Shown: positions 24,425 to 35,046, counted from the first letter of the stretch. The stretch: 64,000 nucleotides of DNA from Dysgonomonas sp. BGC7 (GCF_001261735.1 NZ_CVRP01000009.1:248001-312000); one strand, 5' to 3'. Notes: a model not told the origin generated them from the letters alone. Made by a program: numbers and translations.

Positions 24425-25867
24425 TTATTTCTTCAGGTTGAGCTCTTCGGTAAATATGTTTCCGTACTCATCTTTGGCTACTACTTTTATTATTGCTCCC
24501 TTCTTTTTGGGAGTATAGAAGAATAGGCAGTCTGTTTGTTTCGGCTCATTGGATGGACGATGCTTTGGCTTGTCCGGGCCGAACATATACTCGTAGGCAA
24601 ATGGGTCATAATCTCTGTACTGTGTCATTTCTCCCATAGGCTTTCCATCTTCTATTACTTCCACAGTCCAATGCTTGTTCCAATTCCAAATATTGGCAAT
24701 GATACTATTCTTTTTGCTATTCCACGAATTTGGTGGGTATAGTTTGATTTGATACGACTTGTCAAGACCTGTCCCTTTAAAGTATTGATTCGTTACTTTA
24801 TTGCCTTCGATTTCAAATACAGCATAACCATTTGGTGCTCCATTAGATCCTATGTCTCCTGACCATCCGGCTCCAAATACGGCATTGAGAGTATACTCTT
24901 TTATATTTTCATTGATCTCAGTCGATACTCCAAAGTGAGTGTGTCCCGATATGATGACAACTTTGTATCCATCAAGAATATTATACAGCTCTTTGCTATT
25001 TACAAGCTCCGATTGTTTGTATTTGGTAGGGATATGAGTAGACAATATTATCAGCTTATCTTTAGCTACATAAGTAAGGTCTTGTTTTAGCCATTCCATC
25101 TGTTCGTCGGTAATTTTTTTTTCGTACGTTTTTCTGTCGTGATAAAGTATGTCGTCGAGAACTATAAAATGACAGTTGCCTTTATTGTATGAATAATAGG
25201 TAGGCCCAAAGTATTTTTCAAAATTATGAGATGCTTTGCTATCATCTCCTACAATTTTTTGATCGTGATCGTGATTACCTATTACCTGTAGTACAGGAAA
25301 TGGAATGTTATTGATAGCATCAGTATATCCCGGGTATAACTTGGGAGCATCCCATACAAGGTCGCCTGCTACAATTCCCACAAAAGGAGTTTCGGAAGGG
25401 TATTCTTTGGTCAGATTGTTGATATCCGGTACCGTTTCTTTTCTGAAGCGTTTTAATTCCCAGTCCTTGGATGGTTGGGAGTCTGCCATGGCAACAAGTA
25501 CGAAATTTTTATCTGGAATTGCTTTTGTTAGCTGAAAATTGGCATATACTACCTCCAAATCTTGATTTACCTTCTTGTAGAAGTCGGGAATACTACCTCT
25601 TGTCGGCAACTTATAATCACAGGGAACAGATATGAATACGAACTTTGCTTTTGGGTTTCTTTTCATTCGATACTGCCCGTTTTCGTCCGTAAGAGTTGTA
25701 GTATATCCATCACTAACGACTACTCCCTGTACACCTTTTATTCCGTCAGTTACATTTCCCGTGAGATCAGTGTCTACATCTGATAATACGTTTTGAGAGT
25801 AAATGTTGATGCTAAAAATGAGACTTAATATGTAAGTCATTGTATACAAAACAATCTTGCTTTTCAT
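24425..25867 (-). CDS. Calcineurin-like phosphoesterase with N- and C-terminal accessory domains
   Basis: 480 residues. A signal peptide without a lipobox Cys (ending NIYSQ, residue 25) suggests a soluble periplasmic enzyme. Residues 35-115 form a carboxypeptidase-regulatory-like beta domain (GVQGVVVSDGYTTTLTDENG). The metallophosphoesterase core follows: ADSQP 128-132, GDLVWD 168-173, GNHDHD 197-202, then STHIP and ISGHTHFG. About 150 C-terminal residues make the separate domain found in this subfamily. It should hydrolyse phosphomono- or diesters with two metal ions. It is the last gene of the SusCD/DUF5689 operon and a paralogue of the gene just upstream. Confidence 0.88.
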   Translation of the reverse strand: MKSKIVLYTMTYILSLIFSINIYSQNVLSDVDTDLTGNVTDGIKGVQGVVVSDGYTTTLTDENGQYRMKRNPKAKFVFISVPCDYKLPTRGSIPDFYKKVNQDLEVVYANFQLTKAIPDKNFVLVAMADSQPSKDWELKRFRKETVPDINNLTKEYPSETPFVGIVAGDLVWDAPKLYPGYTDAINNIPFPVLQVIGNHDHDQKIVGDDSKASHNFEKYFGPTYYSYNKGNCHFIVLDDILYHDRKTYEKKITDEQMEWLKQDLTYVAKDKLIILSTHIPTKYKQSELVNSKELYNILDGYKVVIISGHTHFGVSTEINENIKEYTLNAVFGAGWSGDIGSNGAPNGYAVFEIEGNKVTNQYFKGTGLDKSYQIKLYPPNSWNSKKNSIIANIWNWNKHWTVEVIEDGKPMGEMTQYRDYDPFAYEYMFGPDKPKHRPSNEPKQTDCLFFYTPKKKGAIIKVVAKDEYGNIFTEELNLKK

Positions 25868-25992
25868 TCTATGTAATATTAATAACTAAAATCTCAAAAC
25901 GGAAAATATTAGGAAGCTTATATGACTTGATAAGGCATTCCTAATATTTTCTTTCAAAGTACAGCTAAAATCTTATTTTTGTTTTATGTATG

Positions 25993-27537
25993 TTATATTG
26001 GTCTAACAAAAGCTTTCATTAATATAAAACCAGCCTTGGTAACTTTATTGGTGTATGTTTTTCCATAAGGAGTCGTTGCTGTCACTGTTATTTCATTCCA
26101 ATTAGTATTAGCTGGAGTGTAGTAAAATATATGATCAGTCATTATCGGCTCTCCGGAAGGGTGTCTCAATGGAAGTTTTTCTCCATATAAATTATCATAA
26201 GCAAGAGGATCATATTTTCTTGTTGAAGAAGGATTGATCCACGGAGTCGAAATTCCATCTTCGGTCACACTGACTGTCCAGTTTGTATGCCAGTTAAAAA
26301 TATTGACAGCAACTATATTCTTTTCAGTTGGAGCGCAATTCCAAGTATTTTGAGGATATAGTTTTATTTGGTAGTCAGGGTCATTTGATGTTCCCTTATA
26401 ATACCAATCAGAAATTTTGTTTCCTTCTATTTTGTATATTGCATATCCATTTGGACTACCATCTCCACAAATATCTCCCGACCAGAATTCTCCCATTGCT
26501 GCTCCAAGTGTATTTTCCTCAATAGTTGACGAAATAGTTGCTGTAAAGTTATGGTGAGCGTGTCCTGAAATTATGCGTACATTATACCCTTCAAGTATGC
26601 TGTATAGATCTTGGTTGTTTTCTAATTGGGTATTTGTAGCTCTTCGTTTTGTTGGAATGTGTATTCCTAAAATTATTAGCTTGTCTTTACTTACATATTT
26701 CAGATCTTCTTTTAGCCAAATTAGTTGTTCAGGAGTTATGTATGACCGATAATTAACTCTGTCTGTATAATATATATCGTCAAGAACAACATAATGACAG
26801 TCTCCAATATTATACGAATAGTAAGTTGGTCCGAAAGCGGCCTCAAACTCGGCAGATGCTAAATAATCGTTGTCTATAACTGCTTGATTATGATCGTGGT
26901 TTCCTATCACCTGAAACAGAGGGAAATCTAACCTGTCATTTAAATGCTTGGTATAAAGGTCATAAAAATCTAGCCTGTCCCACACAACATCACCTACTAC
27001 AATGCCATATACCGAAGTGTTTTTTGCAATATTATCTATATGGGCTTGTATATCTACAAGTGTTTCGAAGCGGAATCGTTCCATTTCATAAAAGTCACTC
27101 GGCTGTGGGTCTGCAATGGCAACAAGTATGTGCTCAGTTTCTTTTGTTTTTGTTTTTAATTTAAAATTTGCCAGATTAACCTTTTGTTCATGGTCTATCT
27201 TTTGATAGATAACGGGTAGGCTTCCTGCTGTTGGAATTTCATATTCTGAGGGAATTGATGCAAAAACAAATTTTGCCAGATTATTCTTTTTCATTTGATA
27301 GATACCATCATCCCCTGTTGTCATTACGGTATACCCATCACTGACCACAACACCTGAAATAGGTCCTGAATCGTCATATATTATACCTACAAGATCCATG
27401 CCTGGTTTGACTTCAAAATCTATATTCGGACCTTCCGGATCAGGGGTTACAGGAATATTGTCATCATTGCTGCATGACAAGAGACATGCTGTAATAATAA
27501 AAAATAAATATCTGAATAGTATATTAGTCTTTTTCAT
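25993..27537 (-). CDS. Calcineurin-like phosphoesterase, lipoprotein paralogue
   Basis: 514 residues from ATG 27537; ATG 27558 would overlap the upstream gene. The signal peptide ends in ACLLSC followed by SNDDN, a lipobox with an acidic export-type signal, so this copy is probably lipidated and may be surface exposed. Domain order is the same as in the neighbour: a regulatory-like beta domain (ISGVVVSDGYTVMTTGDDG), the core with ADPQP, GDVVWD, GNHDHN, GIHIP and ISGHAHH, and the C-terminal domain. The two copies would act outside and inside the outer membrane on the same phosphoester. The gene starts 14 bases beyond the stop of the DUF5689 gene. Confidence 0.88.
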   Translation of the reverse strand: MKKTNILFRYLFFIITACLLSCSNDDNIPVTPDPEGPNIDFEVKPGMDLVGIIYDDSGPISGVVVSDGYTVMTTGDDGIYQMKKNNLAKFVFASIPSEYEIPTAGSLPVIYQKIDHEQKVNLANFKLKTKTKETEHILVAIADPQPSDFYEMERFRFETLVDIQAHIDNIAKNTSVYGIVVGDVVWDRLDFYDLYTKHLNDRLDFPLFQVIGNHDHNQAVIDNDYLASAEFEAAFGPTYYSYNIGDCHYVVLDDIYYTDRVNYRSYITPEQLIWLKEDLKYVSKDKLIILGIHIPTKRRATNTQLENNQDLYSILEGYNVRIISGHAHHNFTATISSTIEENTLGAAMGEFWSGDICGDGSPNGYAIYKIEGNKISDWYYKGTSNDPDYQIKLYPQNTWNCAPTEKNIVAVNIFNWHTNWTVSVTEDGISTPWINPSSTRKYDPLAYDNLYGEKLPLRHPSGEPIMTDHIFYYTPANTNWNEITVTATTPYGKTYTNKVTKAGFILMKAFVRPI

Positions 27538-27551
27538 ATGTATGCTTTTTG

Positions 27552-28847
27552 TTACCATGTTTTTTGATATACATAAATATTGTCGATGCTCAGACGTCCA
27601 TCTGCTGCTGCTCCGGGTTTGTAGATCCGAAAACGGACGGGCCCATCAATATCTAACATTAATGTTTCGGTATAGAAGCCGTTGTTTGATGTAATAGTTT
27701 CTCCTAACTTATTCCATGTGGCTCCGCTATCTATAGAATATTCCAACCAGAATTGAACTGCTGCATCGGTATAATATATTCCATGCGTGTAACTTATTTT
27801 TGTAGCCCCATGAGGGAGGTTGAACTTCATTTCTACAACACCATATTTTCCTACACCCAGAGTCCTTTGCATTCTGATTCCCTGTTTACCCGTGATTCTG
27901 TCTCTTCCCGCAGTATTTGCAAGTACAGGATCGACAAGTATACTTTGGAATAAATACCAACTTCCGGTTTTGAATGTTCCTGTATTTGTTCCCGAATTAT
28001 AAGATGTTAAAGCACTAGGTACGCCTCCTGCTTCGATTGATGGTATTTCAAAGTCTTCAGGCCAATTCGTATAGAGCGGGCCACTTTCGTTTTGCATGTC
28101 ATCTTCTGTTCTCATACTTACAAGTCCTTTTCCATCTTTTAATTTAGCTATTCCGATAACATCAGAAGCAGGCATTACATTCTTGTCAGCAAATGTTGCC
28201 GAAGATAGAGTGTGCAGGTATAAATTACCCGTAATACTACCTTCTGCGTCATATACGGGCATTGGCTTATCTCCCTCTAATCCTTCGCCAAATGGAGGAA
28301 GAGGGTATATTTCACATAATATTTGAACTAGTCTACAATTATATTTATCTATGTTGTTATACAGTTCATTTAGAGATACTGGGCTTGGGATAACTTTACA
28401 GTCTGACTTAATTTTTACAATATTGCTTTTTGATGCTTCCAGTATTAGGTCTCCATTTTCTTTTTTTAGTTTAGTATTTGTAAGATCTATTACTAAAGAA
28501 TCTCCCATTTTATATGTGTTTTCCATTGCTGATGGAAGTGAAATCTGTAATCCTATAGATCGACTCATATTACCCATTGAAAAACCATCAGTCGCTTGTA
28601 ATATTAAATGATTGTCCTCTATATTCTTTCCTTCGGGATTTGAAATAACTACACCTGTTGTTTTATAGGGTCCTTGAAAAACGGAACTACTTAGTGTAAT
28701 GTCTGTCCCTTTGTATACTTCTCTTACTTCATCTATCGTAATGAGATCGGAGATTGGAGTTGCTCCCCCTAATTTATTATCATCAGAGCAAGAAATGCCG
28801 AGAGCTACAATGGCTATTAAAAATATATATTTATAAAATCGTATCAT
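27552..28847 (-). CDS. DUF5689 domain lipoprotein
   Basis: 431 residues with a lipoprotein signal (VALGISC, then SDDNK). The first 210 residues hold a DUF5689-type OB-like domain starting at ITIDEVREVYKGTD and passing GVVISNPEGKNIEDNHLILQ. The last 150 residues are a beta-sandwich with GRDRITGKQGIRMQRTL and SYTHGIYYTDAAVQFWLEYS, ending DGRLSIDNIYVYQKTW. Such proteins are often encoded next to SusD and nucleases or phosphatases and may bind substrate at the cell surface. It is clearly related to the next gene upstream. Confidence 0.82.
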   Translation of the reverse strand: MIRFYKYIFLIAIVALGISCSDDNKLGGATPISDLITIDEVREVYKGTDITLSSSVFQGPYKTTGVVISNPEGKNIEDNHLILQATDGFSMGNMSRSIGLQISLPSAMENTYKMGDSLVIDLTNTKLKKENGDLILEASKSNIVKIKSDCKVIPSPVSLNELYNNIDKYNCRLVQILCEIYPLPPFGEGLEGDKPMPVYDAEGSITGNLYLHTLSSATFADKNVMPASDVIGIAKLKDGKGLVSMRTEDDMQNESGPLYTNWPEDFEIPSIEAGGVPSALTSYNSGTNTGTFKTGSWYLFQSILVDPVLANTAGRDRITGKQGIRMQRTLGVGKYGVVEMKFNLPHGATKISYTHGIYYTDAAVQFWLEYSIDSGATWNKLGETITSNNGFYTETLMLDIDGPVRFRIYKPGAAADGRLSIDNIYVYQKTW

Positions 28848-28881
28848 ATTTTCTGAATTTTAGATGTTTCTATTCTATTCC

Positions 28882-30240
28882 TTACCAAACACCTTTGTAT
28901 ACTTGAATGTTATCTATACTTAATCGTCCATCCGGAGTTTGTTCAAGTCCTTTTTTTATTCTGAATCTAACAGACCCTTTTACATTGTCCAGCATTGCCA
29001 TTGCCACTCTCATTTCCTTTTGCGGATTATAAATCGGCTGATGTGCTTCTTGCCATGTCTTTCCTTTATCTGTTGAGTACTCGAGAACAAATGAACTTTT
29101 AGCGTCATTGTAATAAGAACCATATGTATATGTTACTTTTGAAGCGCCTTCTAGTAAATCAAATTGCATTTCTAAATATGCGTGTTTTACTGTGTTGCCC
29201 AATTGATCTATCGCAGTCCAAAGGTTTTGCTGCATTCTTATACCTTGTGCTCCTGATACTCTGTCACGTCCTGATGTTGCGGAAATTTCAGGGTCGACCA
29301 ATATTGAAAAGTATAATTTCCATTTACCCGTTTTGAAATATCCCATATTATCAGAGTTGTCATAGCTTGTCATAGATTTTGGTATGAGTCCTCCATCATC
29401 CGCTAAACCAAGGTCTTTAATTGATGGATATTCGAAATCTTCGGGCCAACCTTTATACAGAGGGCCTGCTGCGTATTTCATATCATCATTGTATTGCATT
29501 CTCAAACACCTTTTATTCCCATCTTTGAACGCGATTCCTGTAAATTGGGCACTAGCTTGTATCGGATTATTTGCAAATGTTGCTTTAGGATCAGTTTGCA
29601 GATATATTAGACTATCCTTTCCTACGTAAAAGCTCTTTTCTCCAGATAGAATATCCCCATCTTCTGGTAATGGAGAAAATTCACAATCTAGCTGAATGAG
29701 CATATTTGCATAACGTTCATAAAAAGTATAGAGTTGAGTTGTTGTGATTGTTTTAGGCTCAATCTTTATTCCTGTCTTTTGCCTCCTTACTTTATCTAAC
29801 GTGAGACCAGTTACATGTAAGTCTCCATTAATATTACGGAGTTTAGTTCCTCGCAGATCTATTACCAGAGAGTCGCCAGGATTAAAAATATTGTCTTCAG
29901 CATTATTAAACTCGAACAATAAGCCTATGCCACGTATTGTTGTTGTCGCAGTACTGATAGGGTCTGTAGACTGTATAATCAGGTAGTTTTTAGGTATATT
30001 ACCATCAGTATTATCTGAAATAACAACACCTGTTGTCATATATGTATCATTTAATGTCTTTGGTCCCAGATCTATATCTGAATCAATATATGCCTCTCGA
30101 ACTTCGTATATCAGACAAACGGGATTTAACGTAGCTAGGTGGGTTCCTTCGCTTATCTTTTCTTCAATACAAGAAGAAAAGCCAAGAGGAAGAACGAAAG
30201 CCAGCAACGAAAAAAGTAATATTTTAGATATTGTATTCAT
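28882..30240 (-). CDS. DUF5689 domain lipoprotein, paralogue
   Basis: 452 residues from ATG 30240; a longer frame to 30291 overlaps the susD-like stop and is rejected because the signal peptide starts at 30240. The lipobox GFSSC is followed by IEEK. It has the same two-part layout as its neighbour: DUF5689 region (YEVREAYIDSDIDL, GVVISDNTDGNIPKNYLIIQ) and a C-terminal beta-sandwich (GRDRVSGAQGIRMQQNL, DGRLSIDNIQVYKGVW). It lies 34 bases from the downstream paralogue. The pair probably arose by tandem duplication. Confidence 0.82.
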   Translation of the reverse strand: MNTISKILLFSLLAFVLPLGFSSCIEEKISEGTHLATLNPVCLIYEVREAYIDSDIDLGPKTLNDTYMTTGVVISDNTDGNIPKNYLIIQSTDPISTATTTIRGIGLLFEFNNAEDNIFNPGDSLVIDLRGTKLRNINGDLHVTGLTLDKVRRQKTGIKIEPKTITTTQLYTFYERYANMLIQLDCEFSPLPEDGDILSGEKSFYVGKDSLIYLQTDPKATFANNPIQASAQFTGIAFKDGNKRCLRMQYNDDMKYAAGPLYKGWPEDFEYPSIKDLGLADDGGLIPKSMTSYDNSDNMGYFKTGKWKLYFSILVDPEISATSGRDRVSGAQGIRMQQNLWTAIDQLGNTVKHAYLEMQFDLLEGASKVTYTYGSYYNDAKSSFVLEYSTDKGKTWQEAHQPIYNPQKEMRVAMAMLDNVKGSVRFRIKKGLEQTPDGRLSIDNIQVYKGVW

Positions 30241-30275
30241 AAATTTTAGATTTTTATTCGTTATACATCCTTTGG

Positions 30276-31757
30276 CTATTTCTGCCACCATAGTTTGGTC
30301 CTAATATCGTCGCCACCCATACTCTTTACCGCTGCATTGTAATTCTCTCTGTTCAGGTTCTGAACATATACAGGGTATTTTAAGCGAGTAGGCATTGATC
30401 CTAATACCCCTGGGCCAATAGGCATTTCGGGTTGTCCGGTTCGGCGATAGTCACACCACTGCTGAAAATCTGTAAAGAATAAAGAATAATATTTCTGTAA
30501 TAATATTTTTTCTAATTTGAATTTATCTCCTTCAAGTGCATCCCATTTAATACTTGGTTGCTCCATATAGTTGTTAAATTTCTCTATTTTGAATGGATCT
30601 TTAATCTCAGCAGAAAGAGTATCTACCCATAGATAAATATCTGCTGCAATACCTTTTCTATATGTAGTCTCTGGATCTATATTTGTCCATTTCCGGACTC
30701 CAGCTTCTGCAATTATGAAATTGAGCTCTGAATAATTCATTATATTACCTAATCTAGGTTCTTCTCGTAGTGCTAATTGCAGCTTCGATGCTATGTCCGG
30801 TGTATTACCGGATGCGTAGCCGCTTTCCATTCCGTAATATTGACCTAAAGAAGCTTCTGTAGCCCAAATAGGGAGTCTTGGGTCTTTCCAGTTGTTGAGA
30901 TTGTCGATAAAGAAATTCGCTAGCCCTGCACTACCATTCCATGCATTATTTGTATTTGTTGCAAAAGGAGATTTAAGTGGATCTTCTCCTGTGAAGTATA
31001 AAATCGCAGATTCTTCATTCTTTTCAAAAACAGGATATGATTTAGGATTGGTGTCGAGAATATTCTTCACTCTGGCTTTTATATCTAAATCAGGATCATC
31101 CTCCAAATTTGATAGACGCATTAAAAGACGGAGATATAGAGAATTACCGAACTTACGCCATAAAGTGGTATTTCCAGCATATAGCAGGTCCAGTCTTTTG
31201 AAGATCTCAGTAGTAGTTGCTGTACTTAATAAAGTATTTGCCTCTTCAAGCTTGTCGAACATCCTCAGATAAATATCTTTCTGTTTATCGTATTTGGGCT
31301 GAAACAACTCCTCTCTGCCTCGAGAAGCTTCTGTGTCAGGAACATCTCCGTATGTGTCTGTCAATAGGGACGTTACCCAGCAGTCAAGTATCAAAGAAAT
31401 CCCTTTCGAACCATCTTCGCCAAGTACTTCTCCCTTGGTATACATATCTCTGAAATTGTTCAGTTGAGTATACCATGCATTCCATGGGCCATCAGAGTAT
31501 GTTGCACGAACGTCATATCTATGGATATCGTTTGTGTTTCCTAAAGTTACAGTGACTTGCATCAACTCATTGTTTAGCGCTTTGTTGCGACCAAGATTGT
31601 AACTTAATGTGCTGTATATGGCTGGTGATATTAATGATGCGGGCAGAGCGTCTGATGCACCATTAGGGTCAGTATTTATTTCTATGAAGTTATCGGTACA
31701 ACCTGATAACATAACAATAATTGATAATATTGCTATTTTTATATTATATTTTTTCAT
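30276..31757 (-). CDS. SusD/RagB-family nutrient-binding outer-membrane lipoprotein
   Basis: 493 residues with a lipobox (MLSGC, Cys20) followed by TDNFIEINTDPNGAS, the standard start of the SusD-like family 2. The chain is helical with TPR-like segments such as IYLRMFDKLEEANTLL and a C-terminal WCDYRRTGQPEMP typical of the family. It forms the lid over the SusC barrel and delivers ligand. It follows the susC-like gene by 22 bases. The ligand is not predictable from SusD alone; neighbours point to phosphoesters. Confidence 0.92.
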   Translation of the reverse strand: MKKYNIKIAILSIIVMLSGCTDNFIEINTDPNGASDALPASLISPAIYSTLSYNLGRNKALNNELMQVTVTLGNTNDIHRYDVRATYSDGPWNAWYTQLNNFRDMYTKGEVLGEDGSKGISLILDCWVTSLLTDTYGDVPDTEASRGREELFQPKYDKQKDIYLRMFDKLEEANTLLSTATTTEIFKRLDLLYAGNTTLWRKFGNSLYLRLLMRLSNLEDDPDLDIKARVKNILDTNPKSYPVFEKNEESAILYFTGEDPLKSPFATNTNNAWNGSAGLANFFIDNLNNWKDPRLPIWATEASLGQYYGMESGYASGNTPDIASKLQLALREEPRLGNIMNYSELNFIIAEAGVRKWTNIDPETTYRKGIAADIYLWVDTLSAEIKDPFKIEKFNNYMEQPSIKWDALEGDKFKLEKILLQKYYSLFFTDFQQWCDYRRTGQPEMPIGPGVLGSMPTRLKYPVYVQNLNRENYNAAVKSMGGDDIRTKLWWQK

Positions 31758-31779
31758 AATCTTCTTTATTTGAGATTCT

Positions 31780-34700
31780 TTAGAATGATAGTTTAATATT
31801 CGATCCTATAACCCTTGTGGAAGGGAATTGGGCATTCTCAAATCCAGCAACTATATCCGAACCCGATATATCTCCAAATTCGGGATCGTATGCAGGCCAT
31901 TTAGTTATTGTAAATAAGTTTCGTCCGTAGACTCCGACTTCTAAACTTTCTATTTTAAACTTTTTAAGGAATGCCTTCGGTATCTTGTAGTCTAATCTCA
32001 CTTCTCGTAGTTTTATATAATCTGTTCTAAAGGTGTTTGCCTCTACGTTTGATCTGTCATAATGTTTTTGATAATAGGTAGGGATATTGGTTGCTAATGT
32101 TGTATTCCATTTATATGTTCCATCTGAATTTTTTACAACTCCTTCTCCTACGATACCATTATAACGTCCAGGAAGGGTTTTTGTACTTGTTCCCATTTCC
32201 ATCATTGTAGCATGGGTTAAGGAATATCCCATCCCTCCAAACTGTCCGTCGAGTAAGAAACTAAAACTAAAGTTCTTATATCTAATATTCATACCAAAGC
32301 TTCCTTTCCATTTTGGATTTGTATCTCCGACATATATCGTAGAGTCTGTCATAGTTGGGTAACCTTGTGCGTCATATATAATTTGTCCGCTGATATCTGT
32401 TGTTGATCCATCTGGGTTTTCTATTGTAGAACCTTTAGGAGCTCTATTGTATCCTAGTCCGTAAATAGCTCCAAGTGATCCTCCTGGATATGCTACTAAG
32501 CTCCCTCTTGCCGAATTATATATGTTATAAACAGTAAGGTTGTCTGTTAATCTTACTAGTTTGTTTCTATTTATAGAATATGTCATAAAGGAAGAAAGAA
32601 ATAATTCATCTTTTTTACCATCTATAATTACTCCTTCTACTTGGGCTTCAATACCTTTATTCTGTACTTCTCCTGCATTTAAGATGATTGCAGAATATCC
32701 GGTAGAACGATCTAGGTTTGCACGAATAATCTGGTCTGATGTATTGTTTTTATATGCAGACAGGTCTAGTTTCAATCTGTTGTTGAATAGTCTTGCATCA
32801 ATTCCTACTTCATAACTTATTGTTTTAAGAGGTTTTAAGTCATAGTTTGGCAATACAGTTGGGTTCGATAAGCCGGCATTGAATCCTGCGCTACTTTCCG
32901 ATACATATGTGTATGAAGTCCGGTATGGAGTAGTTCCTCCACTACCTACTTTTGACCACGATCCTCTGACTTTTAAGAAGGAAACCTGTTCTGGGAACTT
33001 CATAGCCTCTGTTAATACTCCACTTAGATTGAATGAAGGATAAAATACCGAGCAGTTGTTTGTGGATGGAGGTACAGGTCTGGCCAAAGTACTAAACCAG
33101 TCATTACGACCTGTTATATCCAAGTATATAAAACTGTAGTTAAGAGCAAGCATTCCATAGATACTGTTTACCGAATATCGGGAAAGATAAGGGTCTGAGA
33201 TTGGGATATTCTGACCATTTGCTAATGTATATACATCAGGAAAAAGAAGGTCGTTAACTCGTAAGTCATCTTTATTATATCTGTTATCCATCCTTTGTCC
33301 GCCAAGAGAAGCGTTTAGGCCAAATCTATCCCATGTCTTTTTATACTGAGCTAAAAACTCAATAGTTGTTTCTTGAGATGTTATATTTTGCCGGCGATAC
33401 ATTCCATTTCTGTTTCCCTGTGTATCATATGGACGTTTTTGTTCCCTTTTTTCTGTTGACAGGTCTGTGGTAGCTCTTACTAATACAGAAAGATCCTTAA
33501 TGATATCGTAGGTTACAGCGATATTCCCTGAAACTTGGTTTCTATACGAAGAATTTGTCATTTCGTATAAAATAGCGTAAGGATTATCTATCAAGCTACT
33601 GAATGGACGAGATATTTCCTGGTTTTCGCGTCCTAGCTTCCAGTAATCTTTATACCAGTTTATATCAGCATTAGGCACAATCCCTCGTATAAAATACATT
33701 ATACTGGAGTTACCATAGCCCATACTAGGTAAATTGTCGCTGCTTTTATTTACATAGTTTATTTTAGAATCAACTTTTAGCTTATCAGTTAGCTTATAAT
33801 TTACAGATAAGGCTAATGTATTTCTTGAATAACCCGTATTTTCCATAATCCAATTGTTCGTTCTATTGGTGTAAGAAAAACGGATCCCTGCTTTATCATT
33901 ACCTCCTTGAAAAGCAACACTGTTAGTGTATGTTACTCCTGTTCTAAAAAAGTCTTTTCTATTGTTTGGGTATGCAACCCAAGGAGTTCTGGCTTTTCCC
34001 TGAGTTTGTGTAACAGGGTCGTACTGAAAGTAAGATGTATTTTCATTGAACCGAGGGCCCCATGCCGAACTGGTACTCCTTGTACTGGCACCATCTACAG
34101 ATCTGTCATACGAATACCAATTGTGTGTTCCATCACCTTGTCCATATTCATATTGATAGTCGGGCCAATTATTTATTGTTTCAAAATCGATATTAGAATT
34201 AATTGTTATTCCAATTCCTGGTACTTTCCGTCCTTGCTTTGTTGTTATTATTATAGCTCCATTTGCTCCGCGTGCACCATAAAGAGCAGCTGCTCCGGGC
34301 CCTTTTAGGATACTAATATCTTCGATATCATCCGGGTTTATATCGGATAAGCTGGATCCGAAATCGACAGACGTATCTCCTGATGTATTATATGTAGATC
34401 CGGAACCTGTTCTTCGTCCACTAGATTCACTAATAATCACACCATCTACTATAATTAGAGCAGAGCTGTTCCCATCCAGAGAGTTTTCTCCACGCAGAAC
34501 GATTTTAGAAGAGCCTACAGGGCCTCCTGAATTTACAAGGTTGACACCGGCTACTCTGCCTGAAAGTGCGTCACTCCAGTTATTAGGCATCGCTTTTGTT
34601 ACGTCATCAGAGCTTAATTTAGAAACAGCATAACCTAGTGCCTTTTCATCACGTTTAATACCAAGAGCTGTAACTACGACTTCTGTTAACTCTGTTCTAG

Positions 34701-35046
34701 GGATGAGTGCGATATTTATCGTTTTCTTTTGCCCACTTGTAAGAGTAAACTGCTCTGTATACTTTTTGAATCCAACATAAGTGGCGCTAATAGTATAATT
34801 TCCCGGAGCTAATGATGGAAAAGTATATTTACCATCGGTATCACTTAATGCAACATGTTTAGTACCCTCAATGACTACTGTTGCGCTAATTAATGGTTCT
34901 GATGTTTCCGGGTCGGTTATTATCCCGGATACTGATCCGTTTTGCTGGGCATAAACTGAAGTTATACTCCCCATAATAATGAAGAGTAATAGGGCCAGTT
35001 TTATCCCTCTTCTGGATTGATTCCAGCTGAAAATAAAAACATTCAT
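31780..35046 (-). CDS. SusC/RagA-family TonB-dependent outer-membrane transporter
   Basis: 1088 residues. A signal peptide (ending SVYAQQ, about residue 34) is followed by a carboxypeptidase-D-like N-terminal extension (GSVSGIITDPETSEPLISAT), the TonB box/plug region (LTEVVVTALGIKRDEKALGY, then VTKAMPNNWSDALSGRVAGV and ALIIVDGV) and a 22-strand barrel ending in IGSNIKLSF with terminal Phe. With the SusD-like lipoprotein it imports a large or scarce nutrient in a TonB-dependent way. It is the first gene of the six-gene SusCD/phosphoesterase set and lies 139 bases downstream of glpT. Confidence 0.95.
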   Translation of the reverse strand: MNVFIFSWNQSRRGIKLALLLFIIMGSITSVYAQQNGSVSGIITDPETSEPLISATVVIEGTKHVALSDTDGKYTFPSLAPGNYTISATYVGFKKYTEQFTLTSGQKKTINIALIPRTELTEVVVTALGIKRDEKALGYAVSKLSSDDVTKAMPNNWSDALSGRVAGVNLVNSGGPVGSSKIVLRGENSLDGNSSALIIVDGVIISESSGRRTGSGSTYNTSGDTSVDFGSSLSDINPDDIEDISILKGPGAAALYGARGANGAIIITTKQGRKVPGIGITINSNIDFETINNWPDYQYEYGQGDGTHNWYSYDRSVDGASTRSTSSAWGPRFNENTSYFQYDPVTQTQGKARTPWVAYPNNRKDFFRTGVTYTNSVAFQGGNDKAGIRFSYTNRTNNWIMENTGYSRNTLALSVNYKLTDKLKVDSKINYVNKSSDNLPSMGYGNSSIMYFIRGIVPNADINWYKDYWKLGRENQEISRPFSSLIDNPYAILYEMTNSSYRNQVSGNIAVTYDIIKDLSVLVRATTDLSTEKREQKRPYDTQGNRNGMYRRQNITSQETTIEFLAQYKKTWDRFGLNASLGGQRMDNRYNKDDLRVNDLLFPDVYTLANGQNIPISDPYLSRYSVNSIYGMLALNYSFIYLDITGRNDWFSTLARPVPPSTNNCSVFYPSFNLSGVLTEAMKFPEQVSFLKVRGSWSKVGSGGTTPYRTSYTYVSESSAGFNAGLSNPTVLPNYDLKPLKTISYEVGIDARLFNNRLKLDLSAYKNNTSDQIIRANLDRSTGYSAIILNAGEVQNKGIEAQVEGVIIDGKKDELFLSSFMTYSINRNKLVRLTDNLTVYNIYNSARGSLVAYPGGSLGAIYGLGYNRAPKGSTIENPDGSTTDISGQIIYDAQGYPTMTDSTIYVGDTNPKWKGSFGMNIRYKNFSFSFLLDGQFGGMGYSLTHATMMEMGTSTKTLPGRYNGIVGEGVVKNSDGTYKWNTTLATNIPTYYQKHYDRSNVEANTFRTDYIKLREVRLDYKIPKAFLKKFKIESLEVGVYGRNLFTITKWPAYDPEFGDISGSDIVAGFENAQFPSTRVIGSNIKLSF

